A stretch of DNA of 38,631 nucleotides, taken from assembly GCA_050946055.1 (NCBI GenBank), contig JBMNUB010000023.1, forward strand, positions 1 to 38,631, given 5' to 3'. Made by a program: the position numbers and the translations under genes. Numbering within the stretch: the stretch's first letter is position 1; each line of letters opens with the position of its first letter. Below, piece after piece: positions 24,270 to 32,373 of this stretch. A model generated the notes under the pieces. The model worked only from the letters and a program-made list of their open reading frames with translations, was not told where the DNA came from and did no database searches. This DNA is from Fimadaptatus sp050946055 (lineage in GTDB: Bacteria > Bacillota > Clostridia > Christensenellales > Aristaeellaceae).

Positions 24270-25496
24270 ATGCACAATATACAGCAGATAATGGACAGGT
24301 TCGAGGCGGTATGCATAAACTGGGATCTGGGGCTGCGCGTGATAGCGCCCGAGGGCAGGCTGCGCGGCGGCTTCAACACATCGGCGCTGTGCGAGGGCTG
24401 CGCGGCGCGCAAGAATTGCCGCGACGCGCTGTATGCGGGCAGCGTGAGTGTACAGCTGGGCATATCCAATATACACAGATGTCAGCTGGGAGGAGTGCTG
24501 TTTGCAGGCACGCTGATAGAGGATGACAGCGTGGCGGCGCACATAGTGCTGGGACCGTGCCGCATGTGGGACTGGGACGAGTATGCGCGCGACGAGCTGG
24601 ACGCAACCTGTGCGCGGCATCCCGAGCTGTCGGGCGAAATCAGCCTTGAGGCCATGGAGCGGGCGTTTGAGGCGCTGCCGCAGATAAACTGCCGCCAGGC
24701 GCGCGACATATGCCAGCTGCTTTTCGACATATGCGCAGCCATATCGTGCGAGAGCAGCTACCTGTCGCGCCAGCGGGATTCGTATAATCAGCAGACCGAG
24801 CTGTTCAGCGTGCTGGAGGGCGACAAGCAGGGCGATACCGATGTGCATGGCTATCCGATAAGCATGGAACAGGAGCTGCTGCGCCGCGTGCGCGTGGGCG
24901 ATCGCAACGGTGCGCGGGCCATACTAAACGAGCTGCTGGGGCATATACTGTATGGCGCGGGCGGCAACACCGAGGTGCTGAAGGCGCGCTCGCTGGAACT
25001 GGTGGTGATGATATCGCGCGCTGCGGTCGAGGGCGGCGCGGAGCTGGACAGATTGCTGGGCATGAACTACAACTTCATAAGCGAGCTGAGCGGCATAAGC
25101 GCGTTTGACGAGGTGTGCCTGTGGCTGGTCAAGGTGCTGGATAAGTTCATGGACACCGTGTATAGCACGCGCGCCACGCCCAATATGCTGCTGCTGCGCG
25201 GCGCGGCGGACTTTATATCGGCGCACTATTCCGAGAACATAGCTCTGGACGAGGTGGCAGAGAGCGTGCATATCAGCCCATATTACCTGAGCCATCTGTT
25301 CCGCGATGAGCTGGGCATAACGTTCATAGAATACCTGACGCGCACGCGCGTGGAGCGCGCCAAGCAGCTGCTGGCGGATGGCAAGCGCACGGTCGCCGAG
25401 GTGGCGCGCGAGGTGGGCTACGAGGATGCGGGCTACTTTTCGCGCGTGTTTAAGAAGCTGACCGGCCGCACGCCCGCCGCATACAGGCGCGCGTGA
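24270..25496 (+). CDS. PocR-domain AraC-family transcription regulator
   Basis: A 408-residue regulator. Residues about 5-165 match the PocR sensory domain, with a cysteine cluster CEGCAARKNC near residues 41-50 and the HRCQLGGVLFAGTLIED segment. A linker follows, and the last 105 residues are an AraC-type double helix-turn-helix (IALDEVAESVHISPYYLSHL, then VAREVGYEDAGYFSRVFKKL). PocR regulators commonly control cobalamin- or propanediol-linked genes; the nearest candidate target is the corrinoid protein on the opposite strand at 26254-26892. GGGTGG precedes ATG 24270. No strong promoter was seen upstream. It is followed by the 208-bp repeat block. Confidence 0.88.
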   Translation: MHNIQQIMDRFEAVCINWDLGLRVIAPEGRLRGGFNTSALCEGCAARKNCRDALYAGSVSVQLGISNIHRCQLGGVLFAGTLIEDDSVAAHIVLGPCRMWDWDEYARDELDATCARHPELSGEISLEAMERAFEALPQINCRQARDICQLLFDICAAISCESSYLSRQRDSYNQQTELFSVLEGDKQGDTDVHGYPISMEQELLRRVRVGDRNGARAILNELLGHILYGAGGNTEVLKARSLELVVMISRAAVEGGAELDRLLGMNYNFISELSGISAFDEVCLWLVKVLDKFMDTVYSTRATPNMLLLRGAADFISAHYSENIALDEVAESVHISPYYLSHLFRDELGITFIEYLTRTRVERAKQLLADGKRTVAEVAREVGYEDAGYFSRVFKKLTGRTPAAYRRA

Positions 25497-25605
25497 GTGC
25501 AGAAGCTGCGCCTGACTGTAAATATAGCCGCCGCCATGGCAGCAGCGCAACGGGTATGCAGCCAATGAGCGCGCCGGGAGCAAGCGAGAGAAGCATATGA
25601 ACATG

Positions 25606-26229
25606 CCATGGGCATTGCGGCAAACGCGGCACATCCGGGTGCGCTAATGCGGAGCGGCACGCAGGAATGGGCTTGAGGGGCTGCCTGCGATTAGCGCATG
25701 CGCCTGTGCGCGGCAGTGGAGGCGCGACCTGTGGGTAGCTGTGCATGTGCGCAATGGCAGAAATCGACACTGCGTCGCCTGATTGTATCGGGCGACGCAG
25801 TGTGCATTCATTACCATGGGCATTGCGGCAAACATGGCACATCCGGGTGCGCTAATGCGGAGCGGCACGCAGGAATGGGCTTGAGGGGCTGCCTGCGATT
25901 AGGGCATGCGCCTGTGCGCGGCAGTGGAGGCGCGGCCTGTGGGTAGCTGTGCATGTGCGCAATGGCAGAAATCGACACTGCGTCGCCTGATTGTATCGGG
26001 CGACGCAGTGTGCATTCATTACCATGGGCATTGCGGCAAACGCGGCACATCCGGGTGCGCTAATGCGGAGCGGCACGCAGGAATAGGCTTGAGGGGCTGC
26101 CTGCGATTAGAGCATGCGCCTGTGCGCGGCAGTGGAGGCGCGGCCTGTGGGTAGCTGTGCATGTGCGCAATGGCAGAAGTCGACACTGCGTCGCCTGATT
26201 GTATCGGGCGACGCAGTGTGCATTCATTA
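25606..26229. repeat. Three tandem 208-bp direct repeats, each with a long hairpin
   Basis: Units begin with CCATGGGCATTGCGG at 25606, 25814 and 26022 and are each 208 bp. Only a handful of substitutions separate the copies, so they are about 98 percent identical by eye. Each unit ends with CACTGCGTCGCC, a 10-11-base loop and GGCGACGCAGTG, a perfect 12-bp stem. The unit length is not a multiple of three, and frames through it look random, so it is not coding. It occupies most of the gap between the PocR-AraC regulator and the corrinoid gene. The last hairpin could also stop transcription from the corrinoid gene, but it lacks a T-run. Confidence 0.95.
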
Positions 26230-26253
26230 TATATTTTAGGGGGGATAAGACCG

Positions 26254-26892
26254 TTACAGCTGCTTGATGAGCTCCTTGGCCAGGTCAGCGGCGGAGGCAG
26301 CGTCGGAGGAGTAGCCGTCCGCACCGATCTCATCGGCATAGAGCTGGGTTACAGGCGCGCCGCCCACCATTACCTTCACCTTGTCGCGCAGACCGGCGGC
26401 GGTCACAGCATCGATGGTGTCCTTCATTACGGGCATGGTGGTGGTCAGCAGAGCGGACATGGCGATTATCTGAGCGCCCTGCTCCTGTATGGCGGCCACG
26501 TACTTCTCGGGGGATACGTCGGTGCCAAGGTCGATGACCTGGAAGCCCGCGCCCTCGAGCATCATGGCTACGAGGTTCTTGCCGATGTCGTGCAGGTCAC
26601 CCTTTACGGTGCCTATCGCGACCTTGCCGATCATCTCGACATTGGCGGCTATCATCAGGGGCTTGATGATGTCCATGCCGGCCTTCATAGCGCGCGCGGC
26701 TATGAGCACCTCGGGAACGTAGACTTCGTTGTTCTTGAACAGCGTGCCTATCTCGCCCATACCTACGACCAGAGCGTTGTTAAGTATATCGACAGGGGCG
26801 ACGCCTTCCTCTATGGCGGCGGCTACCATCTTCTTTACCTTGGGAGCGGAACCCATCTTAAGAGCGTCGGCTATCTCGCGGAAATTGGCCAT
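26254..26892 (-). CDS. Methyltransferase cognate corrinoid protein (MtaC/MtbC-like)
   Basis: A 212-residue two-domain B12-binding protein. An N-terminal helical cap (about residues 1-85) is followed by a Rossmann-type cobalamin domain. The histidine-on motif Asp99-x-His101-x-x-Gly104 (DLHDIG) gives the lower cobalt ligand, with SALLTTTM and VGGAPV completing the pocket. Such proteins carry a methyl group from a substrate-specific methyltransferase (methylamine, methanol or glycine-betaine type) to a second enzyme. Neither partner enzyme is in this window. AGGAGG at 8 bases before the ATG predicts strong translation. A promoter lies at 26937-26965. The convergent PocR-AraC gene may regulate it. 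Confidence 0.93.
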   Translation of the reverse strand: MANFREIADALKMGSAPKVKKMVAAAIEEGVAPVDILNNALVVGMGEIGTLFKNNEVYVPEVLIAARAMKAGMDIIKPLMIAANVEMIGKVAIGTVKGDLHDIGKNLVAMMLEGAGFQVIDLGTDVSPEKYVAAIQEQGAQIIAMSALLTTTMPVMKDTIDAVTAAGLRDKVKVMVGGAPVTQLYADEIGADGYSSDAASAADLAKELIKQL

Positions 26893-26936
26893 TTGAACAT
26901 CCTCCTGCTCAGGCTTGCGCCAAACTTGATGCTACA

Positions 26937-26965
26937 AGTATAGCATGCGCGGCTGCGTTTATAAA
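26937..26965 (-). promoter_or_regulatory. Promoter of the corrinoid protein gene
   Basis: Minus-strand TTTATA (26965-26960), 17 bases, TATACT (26942-26937). The -10 is good and the -35 moderate. Transcription would start about 40 bases before the ATG. Confidence 0.5.
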
Positions 26966-27148
26966 TGGAGATATTTGTGCATTAGCAGGACTTTCTTGCG
27001 CACTGCACGTGCGGCAGCGGCGCAAAGCGCAGCGGGCATCAGGCAATGCGCAAGAGATATGGCGGAGCGTTTGCACAAGCCTTGTCAGGAGAAGAAGTGC
27101 GACAGCTGCGGGATGGCATGTGATTGGGAACGCAATGGAACGAAAATG

Positions 27149-27775
27149 CGGGCGGCTTGGAACTGGGATGTCATGCTGTTGTGGAGTAGCAGGGGGAATG
27201 CGATGAGTTGGGTTGCGGGGGCTTGGCATTGGGCTGTTGTGCTGGCGTGGAGTGGCAAGGTAGAGCGCGATGGGTTGGGTTGCGTGAGACTTAGCATTGG
27301 GCTGCCGTGCTGGCGTGGAGGGGGGCAAGGCGAAGCGTTATGTGTTGGGATGCAGGAGGACTTGGAACTGGGATGCTATGCTGGCGCGGAGTGGCAGGGA
27401 TGAGCATGATGGGTTGGGCTGCGGGGGCTTGGAGCCGGGCTGTCATGCTGGCGCGGAGGGGCAAGGCGAAGCGTGATGTGTTGGGCTACTGGGGGCTTGA
27501 AACTGTGATGCTATACTGGCGTGGAGTAGCAGGGTGGAATGCGATGAGTTGGGCTGCGGGGGCTTGGCATTGGGCTGTCGTGCTGGCGTGGAGGGGGGCA
27601 AGGCGAAGCGTTATGTGTTGGGTTGCGGGAGGGCTTTGAACTGGGTTGCTATGCTGGCGCGGAGGGGCAGGGATGAGCATGATGAGTTGGGCTGCGAGGG
27701 TTTGGAGCCGGGCTGTCATGCTGGCGCGGAGGGGCAGGGTAGAGCGCGATGAGTCGGGTCGCGCAGGAGGCGGGA
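27149..27775. repeat. Minisatellite of about 68-bp units (about nine copies)
   Basis: Units starting with (G/A)CTG(G/T)(C/T)GYGGAG begin at 27175, 27241, 27309, 27380, 27447, 27515, 27582, 27653 and 27720, with a partial unit before the first. Lengths are 66, 68, 71, 67, 68, 67, 71 and 67 bp. The units are diverged but show a higher-order pattern: the 71-67 pair at 27309/27380 recurs at 27582/27653, and the unit at 27175 resembles that at 27515. Unit lengths are not multiples of three, which argues against coding despite open frames. It lies in the gene-free stretch 26893-27937. Confidence 0.9.
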
Positions 27776-27887
27776 TAGAGAAGCCTGAGCAATGCGACAG
27801 GACGCGGGGAATGCGGGAATTGCCGTGGCGATGCAGATAGGCGGCGCACGCCGATGCTGCGCAAGGGACAGCGGCAAGGAACGCAAA

Positions 27888-27925
27888 AAGCGGGGCATCG
27901 CGCCGCATGACGCGATGTCCCGCTT
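27888..27925 (-). terminator. Terminator of the Usp/membrane-protein operon
   Basis: A 15-bp stem with one G-T mismatch, 27888-27902 with 27911-27925, is followed on the minus strand by TTTTT (27889-27885). It lies 13 bases after the UspA-like stop codon. Confidence 0.9.
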
Positions 27926-27937
27926 AGGTGTCATATG

Positions 27938-28306
27938 CTATTCCGCCCAGACGGTGCGTATGTTCAGCTGAGGCATGCGCATCTTCAGCTCGGCGGACAA
28001 GTCCCATTCGTGCGGCTTGCCTGCGCGCCCCAGCAGCAGCGTGTCCACCGAGTTCTTTTCGACAAATCCTATTATGGCATCGGCTGCGTTGTCGGCGCGC
28101 AATACCACCATGTTTGCACCGTATTGATGGCTTATTTTGAACAGGTATTCCAGCGCATCGGCTTCGCTCTGATCGCCCAGCAGATGAGCGCCCTTGCGCG
28201 CAACATGTAGCACGGACAGCAGGTCGCCCTCGCTGCACAGCATTGCGCCCTCATGTATGAGCTTCTCACAGGTCCTTTGTCCGGTCACACATACCGTGAC
28301 GTGCAT
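27938..28306 (-). CDS. Universal stress protein (UspA-like) domain protein
   Basis: A 122-residue cytosolic protein with the alternating alpha/beta pattern of a UspA fold: VTVCVTGQRTCEKLI as first strand and helix, LLSVLHVARKG, a central NMVVLRADN and TLLLGRAGK near the C-terminal strand. It is a little shorter than typical UspA (about 140) and has no clear G-x2-G-x9-GS ATP-binding motif, so it is probably a non-ATP-binding or KdpD-like Usp variant. GGAG lies 11 bases before ATG 28306. It follows a membrane-protein gene by 17 bases and has a strong terminator after it, so the two form an operon. Confidence 0.7.
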   Translation of the reverse strand: MHVTVCVTGQRTCEKLIHEGAMLCSEGDLLSVLHVARKGAHLLGDQSEADALEYLFKISHQYGANMVVLRADNAADAIIGFVEKNSVDTLLLGRAGKPHEWDLSAELKMRMPQLNIRTVWAE

Positions 28307-28323
28307 CTTAGTTCACTCTCCGA

Positions 28324-28788
28324 TTATACTCGCTCCCAGTTTATCACGAAGCCGCCATGCGAAGTCACGCGCAGCATCTCGCCGGGCTGCAGATCGGGCG
28401 CGGGCTTGGATGCATCCCAGTAAAACAGGCGCAGGTCATCGCCCTTTTCCTTGGGGCCTTCGCTCATCTCAAATACATGCGCGGATACGCCCTCATGCGT
28501 GGCCAGATCGGGTGATATGCTCACAAACTCGGCCACCATCTCATGCGACATGCCGTTGTTCATGCTGCGCAGGAACCTGCGGTAGTGCAGAAGCGGAGTA
28601 AGCTTCATGCTCCAGAAAAACATTATGAAAGCGGCGCACAGGCAGGACACCACGTCGGTGGCCCACTGCACTCGGAATATGAGCGTAGGCACCAGCGCAG
28701 CTATGCTTATCGCCAGCGCTACGCAGAGCACGGTGACTATCTTCTTTATACGCGCATTGTTTACCAGCGTGTCTTCATTAGAGTACAT
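28324..28788 (-). CDS. Two-pass membrane protein of unknown function
   Basis: A 154-residue protein with two membrane helices at about residues 16-37 and 43-62, a short loop between them, and a soluble C-terminal domain of about 90 residues rich in charged residues. I do not recognise the family. Short termini before the first helix suggest both N- and C-termini are cytosolic. GGAGGTAT precedes ATG 28788, and a promoter lies about 60 bases upstream. It is first in a two-gene operon with a UspA-like protein, so a membrane-stress or transport-regulation role is possible but only guessed from context. Confidence 0.75.
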   Translation of the reverse strand: MYSNEDTLVNNARIKKIVTVLCVALAISIAALVPTLIFRVQWATDVVSCLCAAFIMFFWSMKLTPLLHYRRFLRSMNNGMSHEMVAEFVSISPDLATHEGVSAHVFEMSEGPKEKGDDLRLFYWDASKPAPDLQPGEMLRVTSHGGFVINWERV

Positions 28789-28846
28789 TGCGATACCTCC
28801 ATTGCGCCACCGGGTGCGGCGCGCGAATGCATACTTCTTTACTTAT

Positions 28847-28876
28847 ACTATACAACGATTCGAGGCTGTTTGTAAA
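28847..28876 (-). promoter_or_regulatory. sigma-A promoter of the membrane protein/Usp operon
   Basis: Minus-strand TTTACA (28876-28871), 18 bases, TATAGT (28852-28847), followed by AT-rich sequence to the start site. Confidence 0.6.
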
Positions 28877-28924
28877 GCGCAAACCGGTTTATTCATAAAT
28901 TTGCCGCAATGAACGCCACAACAT

Positions 28925-29050
28925 GGACGGGCGCACACCGTCCGGCGCGGCGCAGCGCGCGCCACGCCGGCCTTGGGCATGGCTTAAGCCGGTATGCGCG
29001 GACGGCAGCCGACCTCCCTGCCGGCGCGCGCCCTCCGGCCGCGCACCGGC
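28925..29050. other. Very GC-rich cluster of hairpins downstream of the NUDIX gene
   Basis: Within about 125 bases lie GGACGG/CCGTCC (28925-28943), an 11-bp stem with one mismatch (28942-28952 with 28960-28970), the palindrome GGCTTAAGCC (near 28980) and another 11-bp stem with one G-T pair (29020-29030 with 29040-29050). Base composition is clearly more GC-rich than the flanks. No T-run makes an obvious intrinsic terminator, and no coding frame has a ribosome site. Confidence 0.55.
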
Positions 29051-29083
29051 ATGTCGCCCGCCCGCCGTCCCTTGCGCAGGCCC

Positions 29084-29524
29084 TTACCTTTCAGGCAACC
29101 GCACCATGCCGCGTCGCACGGCTTCCTCGATAAGAAGCGGCTGTATAGCGGCATAAGTCCAGTTGGTAGCCAGCTCATCGCTTATCATAATCTCCTCGAT
29201 CTCGCTGTGTAGCTCGCCAAATGTGCGTATATCCGCGCAAAAGAGCATGCCGAAACTCTCCTGCCCGTCAAAGTTGTCGGGCGCAGTCACGGAGTATACG
29301 CATATCGGCGCAATGTCAAAGTCCAGCGCCCCCGTCTCCTCGCGTAGCTCGCGGCGCGCAGTCTCATCTATGCTCTCGCCCGGCTCCCTGTGTCCGCCCG
29401 GAACTTCCAGCGTGATCCGGTCGCGGTGCCGGCAGAGTACCCAGCGCCCGCCGTGCTGGGCTATTATTACCGCAAATTTGAGCAGAGCGTCATCCACCGC
29501 GTCGTAAAACTTGACTTCAGTCAT
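29084..29524 (-). CDS. NUDIX hydrolase
   Basis: A 146-residue cytosolic hydrolase. The Nudix box is complete, running from GGHREPGES through the core RRELREETGA (about residues 43-66), with the metal-binding Glu residues in place. Nudix enzymes hydrolyse nucleoside diphosphates linked to another moiety; the substrate cannot be told. ATG 29524 is chosen because AAGGAGG sits 5 bases upstream; that ribosome site lies inside an alternative upstream ATG frame (29542), which is therefore unlikely. It follows topB by 49 bases on the same strand and may be co-transcribed with it. Confidence 0.9.
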   Translation of the reverse strand: MTEVKFYDAVDDALLKFAVIIAQHGGRWVLCRHRDRITLEVPGGHREPGESIDETARRELREETGALDFDIAPICVYSVTAPDNFDGQESFGMLFCADIRTFGELHSEIEEIMISDELATNWTYAAIQPLLIEEAVRRGMVRLPER

Positions 29525-29573
29525 AAGTGCCTCCTTGTGCATTAATAAAATTCATGGTGTGGTCGAGAACGCA

Positions 29574-31904
29574 TTACGCCTTGGATGTAGACAGGGACTT
29601 GGCGTTTGCCGTTGTTTTAGATGTGGCCTTATCCGCGCTCGGCTTTGCCTTGGCCGCAGGCTTGACCGGCGCATCGCCCACTATGCGCGGCCTGCCCTCT
29701 ATAAGCCGCACCAGCTTGCCGCCCAAAGGCGCATCCTCACCGCGCAGTAGCTTGCGCGCATTGGTCGCACTTATCTCCGGTAACCCCTGCCGCTGGAGCG
29801 CGTCCTTCCATATGGTGAACTTGCAGCCCTCGCGCCAGCGCTCACAGCCAAATGCACGCGCATTCTCCAGCATGCGCGCACCGCACAGCGGACACTTAAC
29901 TCCCGTCAGATAGTGCGCCTGACTGCGCCTTGGCGCTACCTCCTGCCTCTCAAACTCCACGTCCGCACTGCTGTCCTTGGCACTTTGCACTATGAACGCG
30001 GCAAAGCGCCGTATCGAGTCCAGAAACGCTTCGGGCGTGACCGTGCCTTCGCCGCGCGCTATGCGCCCCAGCGCACGCTCCCAGCGCCCCGTGGTCTCGG
30101 CAGAGCGCAGCTGCTCGGGCAGTACGCTCATGAGCTTGAACGCCTTGGGCGTGGCCCTGAGCGACTTGCCGCTGCGCTGACAGTAGCCCACTTCCAATAG
30201 CCGCTCTATCGTGGCCGCGCGCGTGGCCGGCGTGCCTAGCCCCGAATCCTTCATCGCCTGCTTGAGCTCCTCGTCATCTATCGCCCGCCCGGCGTTCTCC
30301 ATCGCCTGTAATAGCGTCGCGTCCGTATAGGGCTTGGGCGGCTGGGTCCTCTTGGCCTGATGCTGCGCGGCGCGCGTCAGACGCACTTCGCCTTCGATTG
30401 CGTCGGGCAAGAGCGGCTCGCGCTCATCCTCCTCGTCCACGCCGCGATATACCGCCTTCCAGCCCATGTCAATAGGCGCATTGCCGCTGCTGAAGAAGCG
30501 ATGCTCGCCCACCCGCGTGACTATCTCCGCCTTGACAAAGCGATAGGGCGGGTATAGCGCCGCCAGTAGCCGCCTGACCACAAGGTCGAATACGCCGCTC
30601 TCCTCGCGGGTCAGCGCGCCGCTTAAACGCTTGCCGGTGGGGATTATCGCGTGATGGTCGGATACCTTGCCGTCGTCAAATATGCGCTTGTTGCCCTCTG
30701 CGCCGCTGAGATTGCCAAGCGGCGCGGCAAACTCCCTGTATGAATCGGGCAGCGCATTGAGCACGCGCGGCAGCTGCGCCGCCATGTCGTGCGTCAGATG
30801 GCGGCTGTCCGTGCGCGGATAGGTCAGCAGCTTGTGCCGCTCGTATAGCGCCTGCGCCACGTCCAGGGTCTGCTTGGCCGATAGCCCCAGCAGCCGGTTC
30901 GCGTCGCGCTGGAGGCTGGTAAGATCGTAGAGCAGCGGCGGCGGCGTCTGCTGCTCTCGCCGCGATACGCGCTCTATGCGCGCACGCTGCCCTGTGACCT
31001 GCTGCGCGATGGCGCGCGCCGTGGCTTCGTCTGCTATGCGCGAGGGATTCTCGCGCGACTGTCCCTGCCATACGCCCACGTATTCGCCGTGAAGCGGCTT
31101 TAGCACATCGCGCTTGCCGCCGCGCGCGGGCTTTTGCGCATCGCCGGCGGTATCCTGTGCGCCGCTTGACATGGCAGTCTGAACGGCATCATGCGCATCA
31201 ACCGATGCCGTGCCGCCATCCGCGGGCGAGAACACCGCCCGCACCTCAAAGTAGTCCTCAGGCACAAATGCGGCTATCTCGCTGTCGCGCGCGCATATCA
31301 GAGCCAGAGTGGGCGTCTGCACGCGCCCCACCGATAGCCACGCATTGTAGCGCACCGAGTAGGCGCGCGATGCGTTCATGCCCACCAGCCAGTCGGCCTC
31401 GGAGCGGCAGCGCGCGCTCTGGTAGAGCATGTCGTAATCCGCGCCCGGGCGTAGATGCTCAAAGCCGCTGCGTATGGCTTCGTCGGTCATTGACGATATC
31501 CATAGCCGGTCAAAGGGCCGCTTGCACTCGGCCATGCGGTATATGTATCTGAATATAAGTTCGCCCTCGCGCCCTGAGTCGGTGGCGCAGATTATGCGGG
31601 TTATGTCGCGGCGGTGCATAAGCTTCTTTATCACGCCGAATTGCTTTTTCGTCTTGTCCAGCACTTGCAGCGGTATCTCGCCGGGCAGCATGGGCAGAGT
31701 GTCCATGCGCCATGCGCGGTAGCGTGGATCGATCGCGTCTGGCTCGCACAGCGCCACAAGATGCCCCAGCGCCCATGATACCACCCATGTGTCGGATTCC
31801 ATAAAGCCGTTTGCCGAGGAATCCCTGTCGCCGCGCACGCCCAGCACGCGCGCTATGTCGCGCGCCACTGACGGCTTTTCGGCCAACACCAAAGTCTTGC
31901 TCAA
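29574..31904 (-). CDS. topB: DNA topoisomerase III (type IA)
   Basis: A type IA topoisomerase of about 776 residues that relaxes or decatenates DNA through a transient tyrosine-DNA bond. The TOPRIM domain shows LVLAEKPSVARDIA (N-terminal) and ATDSGREGELIFRYIY. The conserved SVGRVQTPTLALI follows. The catalytic tyrosine is in LTYPRTDSRHL (about Tyr362). Near the C-terminus a four-Cys zinc ribbon (CPLCGARM ... GCERWREGC) precedes a Lys/Ala/Ser-rich tail. A low-complexity insert of about 40 residues interrupts the core around residue 250. A TTG at 31904 is the best start, since the conserved N-terminus begins right after it. The frame continues upstream through tandem-repeat DNA, which is unlikely to be translated. 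Confidence 0.93.
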   Translation of the reverse strand: MSKTLVLAEKPSVARDIARVLGVRGDRDSSANGFMESDTWVVSWALGHLVALCEPDAIDPRYRAWRMDTLPMLPGEIPLQVLDKTKKQFGVIKKLMHRRDITRIICATDSGREGELIFRYIYRMAECKRPFDRLWISSMTDEAIRSGFEHLRPGADYDMLYQSARCRSEADWLVGMNASRAYSVRYNAWLSVGRVQTPTLALICARDSEIAAFVPEDYFEVRAVFSPADGGTASVDAHDAVQTAMSSGAQDTAGDAQKPARGGKRDVLKPLHGEYVGVWQGQSRENPSRIADEATARAIAQQVTGQRARIERVSRREQQTPPPLLYDLTSLQRDANRLLGLSAKQTLDVAQALYERHKLLTYPRTDSRHLTHDMAAQLPRVLNALPDSYREFAAPLGNLSGAEGNKRIFDDGKVSDHHAIIPTGKRLSGALTREESGVFDLVVRRLLAALYPPYRFVKAEIVTRVGEHRFFSSGNAPIDMGWKAVYRGVDEEDEREPLLPDAIEGEVRLTRAAQHQAKRTQPPKPYTDATLLQAMENAGRAIDDEELKQAMKDSGLGTPATRAATIERLLEVGYCQRSGKSLRATPKAFKLMSVLPEQLRSAETTGRWERALGRIARGEGTVTPEAFLDSIRRFAAFIVQSAKDSSADVEFERQEVAPRRSQAHYLTGVKCPLCGARMLENARAFGCERWREGCKFTIWKDALQRQGLPEISATNARKLLRGEDAPLGGKLVRLIEGRPRIVGDAPVKPAAKAKPSADKATSKTTANAKSLSTSKA

Positions 31905-32001
31905 AACCCAGCCCGCCCTTCTGACAGATAGCGGCACTAAGCCGCATGGATGATTATAGCGCGCATATGGCCATAGGGCAAGCGCGGGAGTGTTATCGTG
32001 A

Positions 32002-32159
32002 TGGGGCGGTCGGAGGGCGACGGACATTGCACGTATGAGTGACCTTGGTTATCGGAGATGCGTGAACTGCGGTGAGCGTATGGGGAGGTCGGAGGGCGAC
32101 GGACATTGCACGTATGAGTGACCTTGGCTATCGGAGATGCGCGAACTGCGGTGAGCGTA
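32002..32159. repeat. 79-bp tandem duplication upstream of topB
   Basis: Units at about 32002-32080 and 32081-32159 share GGTCGGAGGGCGACGG, then CATTGCACGTATGAGTGACC and GAACTGCGGTGAGCGTATGG, with only a few differences. They are followed by unrelated sequence. The gene-free stretch 31905-32373 otherwise holds only the terminator at 32291-32325. Confidence 0.85.
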
Positions 32160-32290
32160 TGGCAACCGGCAAATGGCGGATACTTCCGGATGAGCGGCGG
32201 ATGGGGACTGCGCGTCGCTTACATGCAGGCAGCCCGCGCTATGCTGCGGGCCAGGGCAGGACTTTGGCGCAGCTATGCTCATGATCAAAA

Positions 32291-32325
32291 CTGCTCCGCC
32301 CTCTATGCAACCGAGAGCGGAGCAG
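32291..32325 (-). terminator. Terminator of the glycoside-hydrolase-like gene
   Basis: CTGCTCCG (32291-32298) pairs with CGGAGCAG (32318-32325), with an inner CTCT/AGAG. On the minus strand TTTT (32290-32287) follows the stem. It lies 48 bases after the stop codon at 32374. Confidence 0.85.
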
Positions 32326-32373
32326 ATGATGCCCGTCGTACTGTGCGCTGACTGCGCGTGCGGGCGCTTGGAT

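Noticed and set aside
25698..26154. Repeated short open frames inside the 208-bp repeats, on both strands
   Set aside because: Unit length is not a multiple of three, similar peptides arise in several frames, and no ribosome sites precede them.
27307..27639. A 110-codon Trp/Gly/Ala-rich open frame in the minisatellite
   Set aside because: Unit lengths vary (66-71) without keeping a frame; no ribosome site; a by-product of the G-rich repeat.
28909..29178. Short open frames in the GC-rich gap before the NUDIX gene
   Set aside because: Open on both strands only because of extreme GC content; no start signals.
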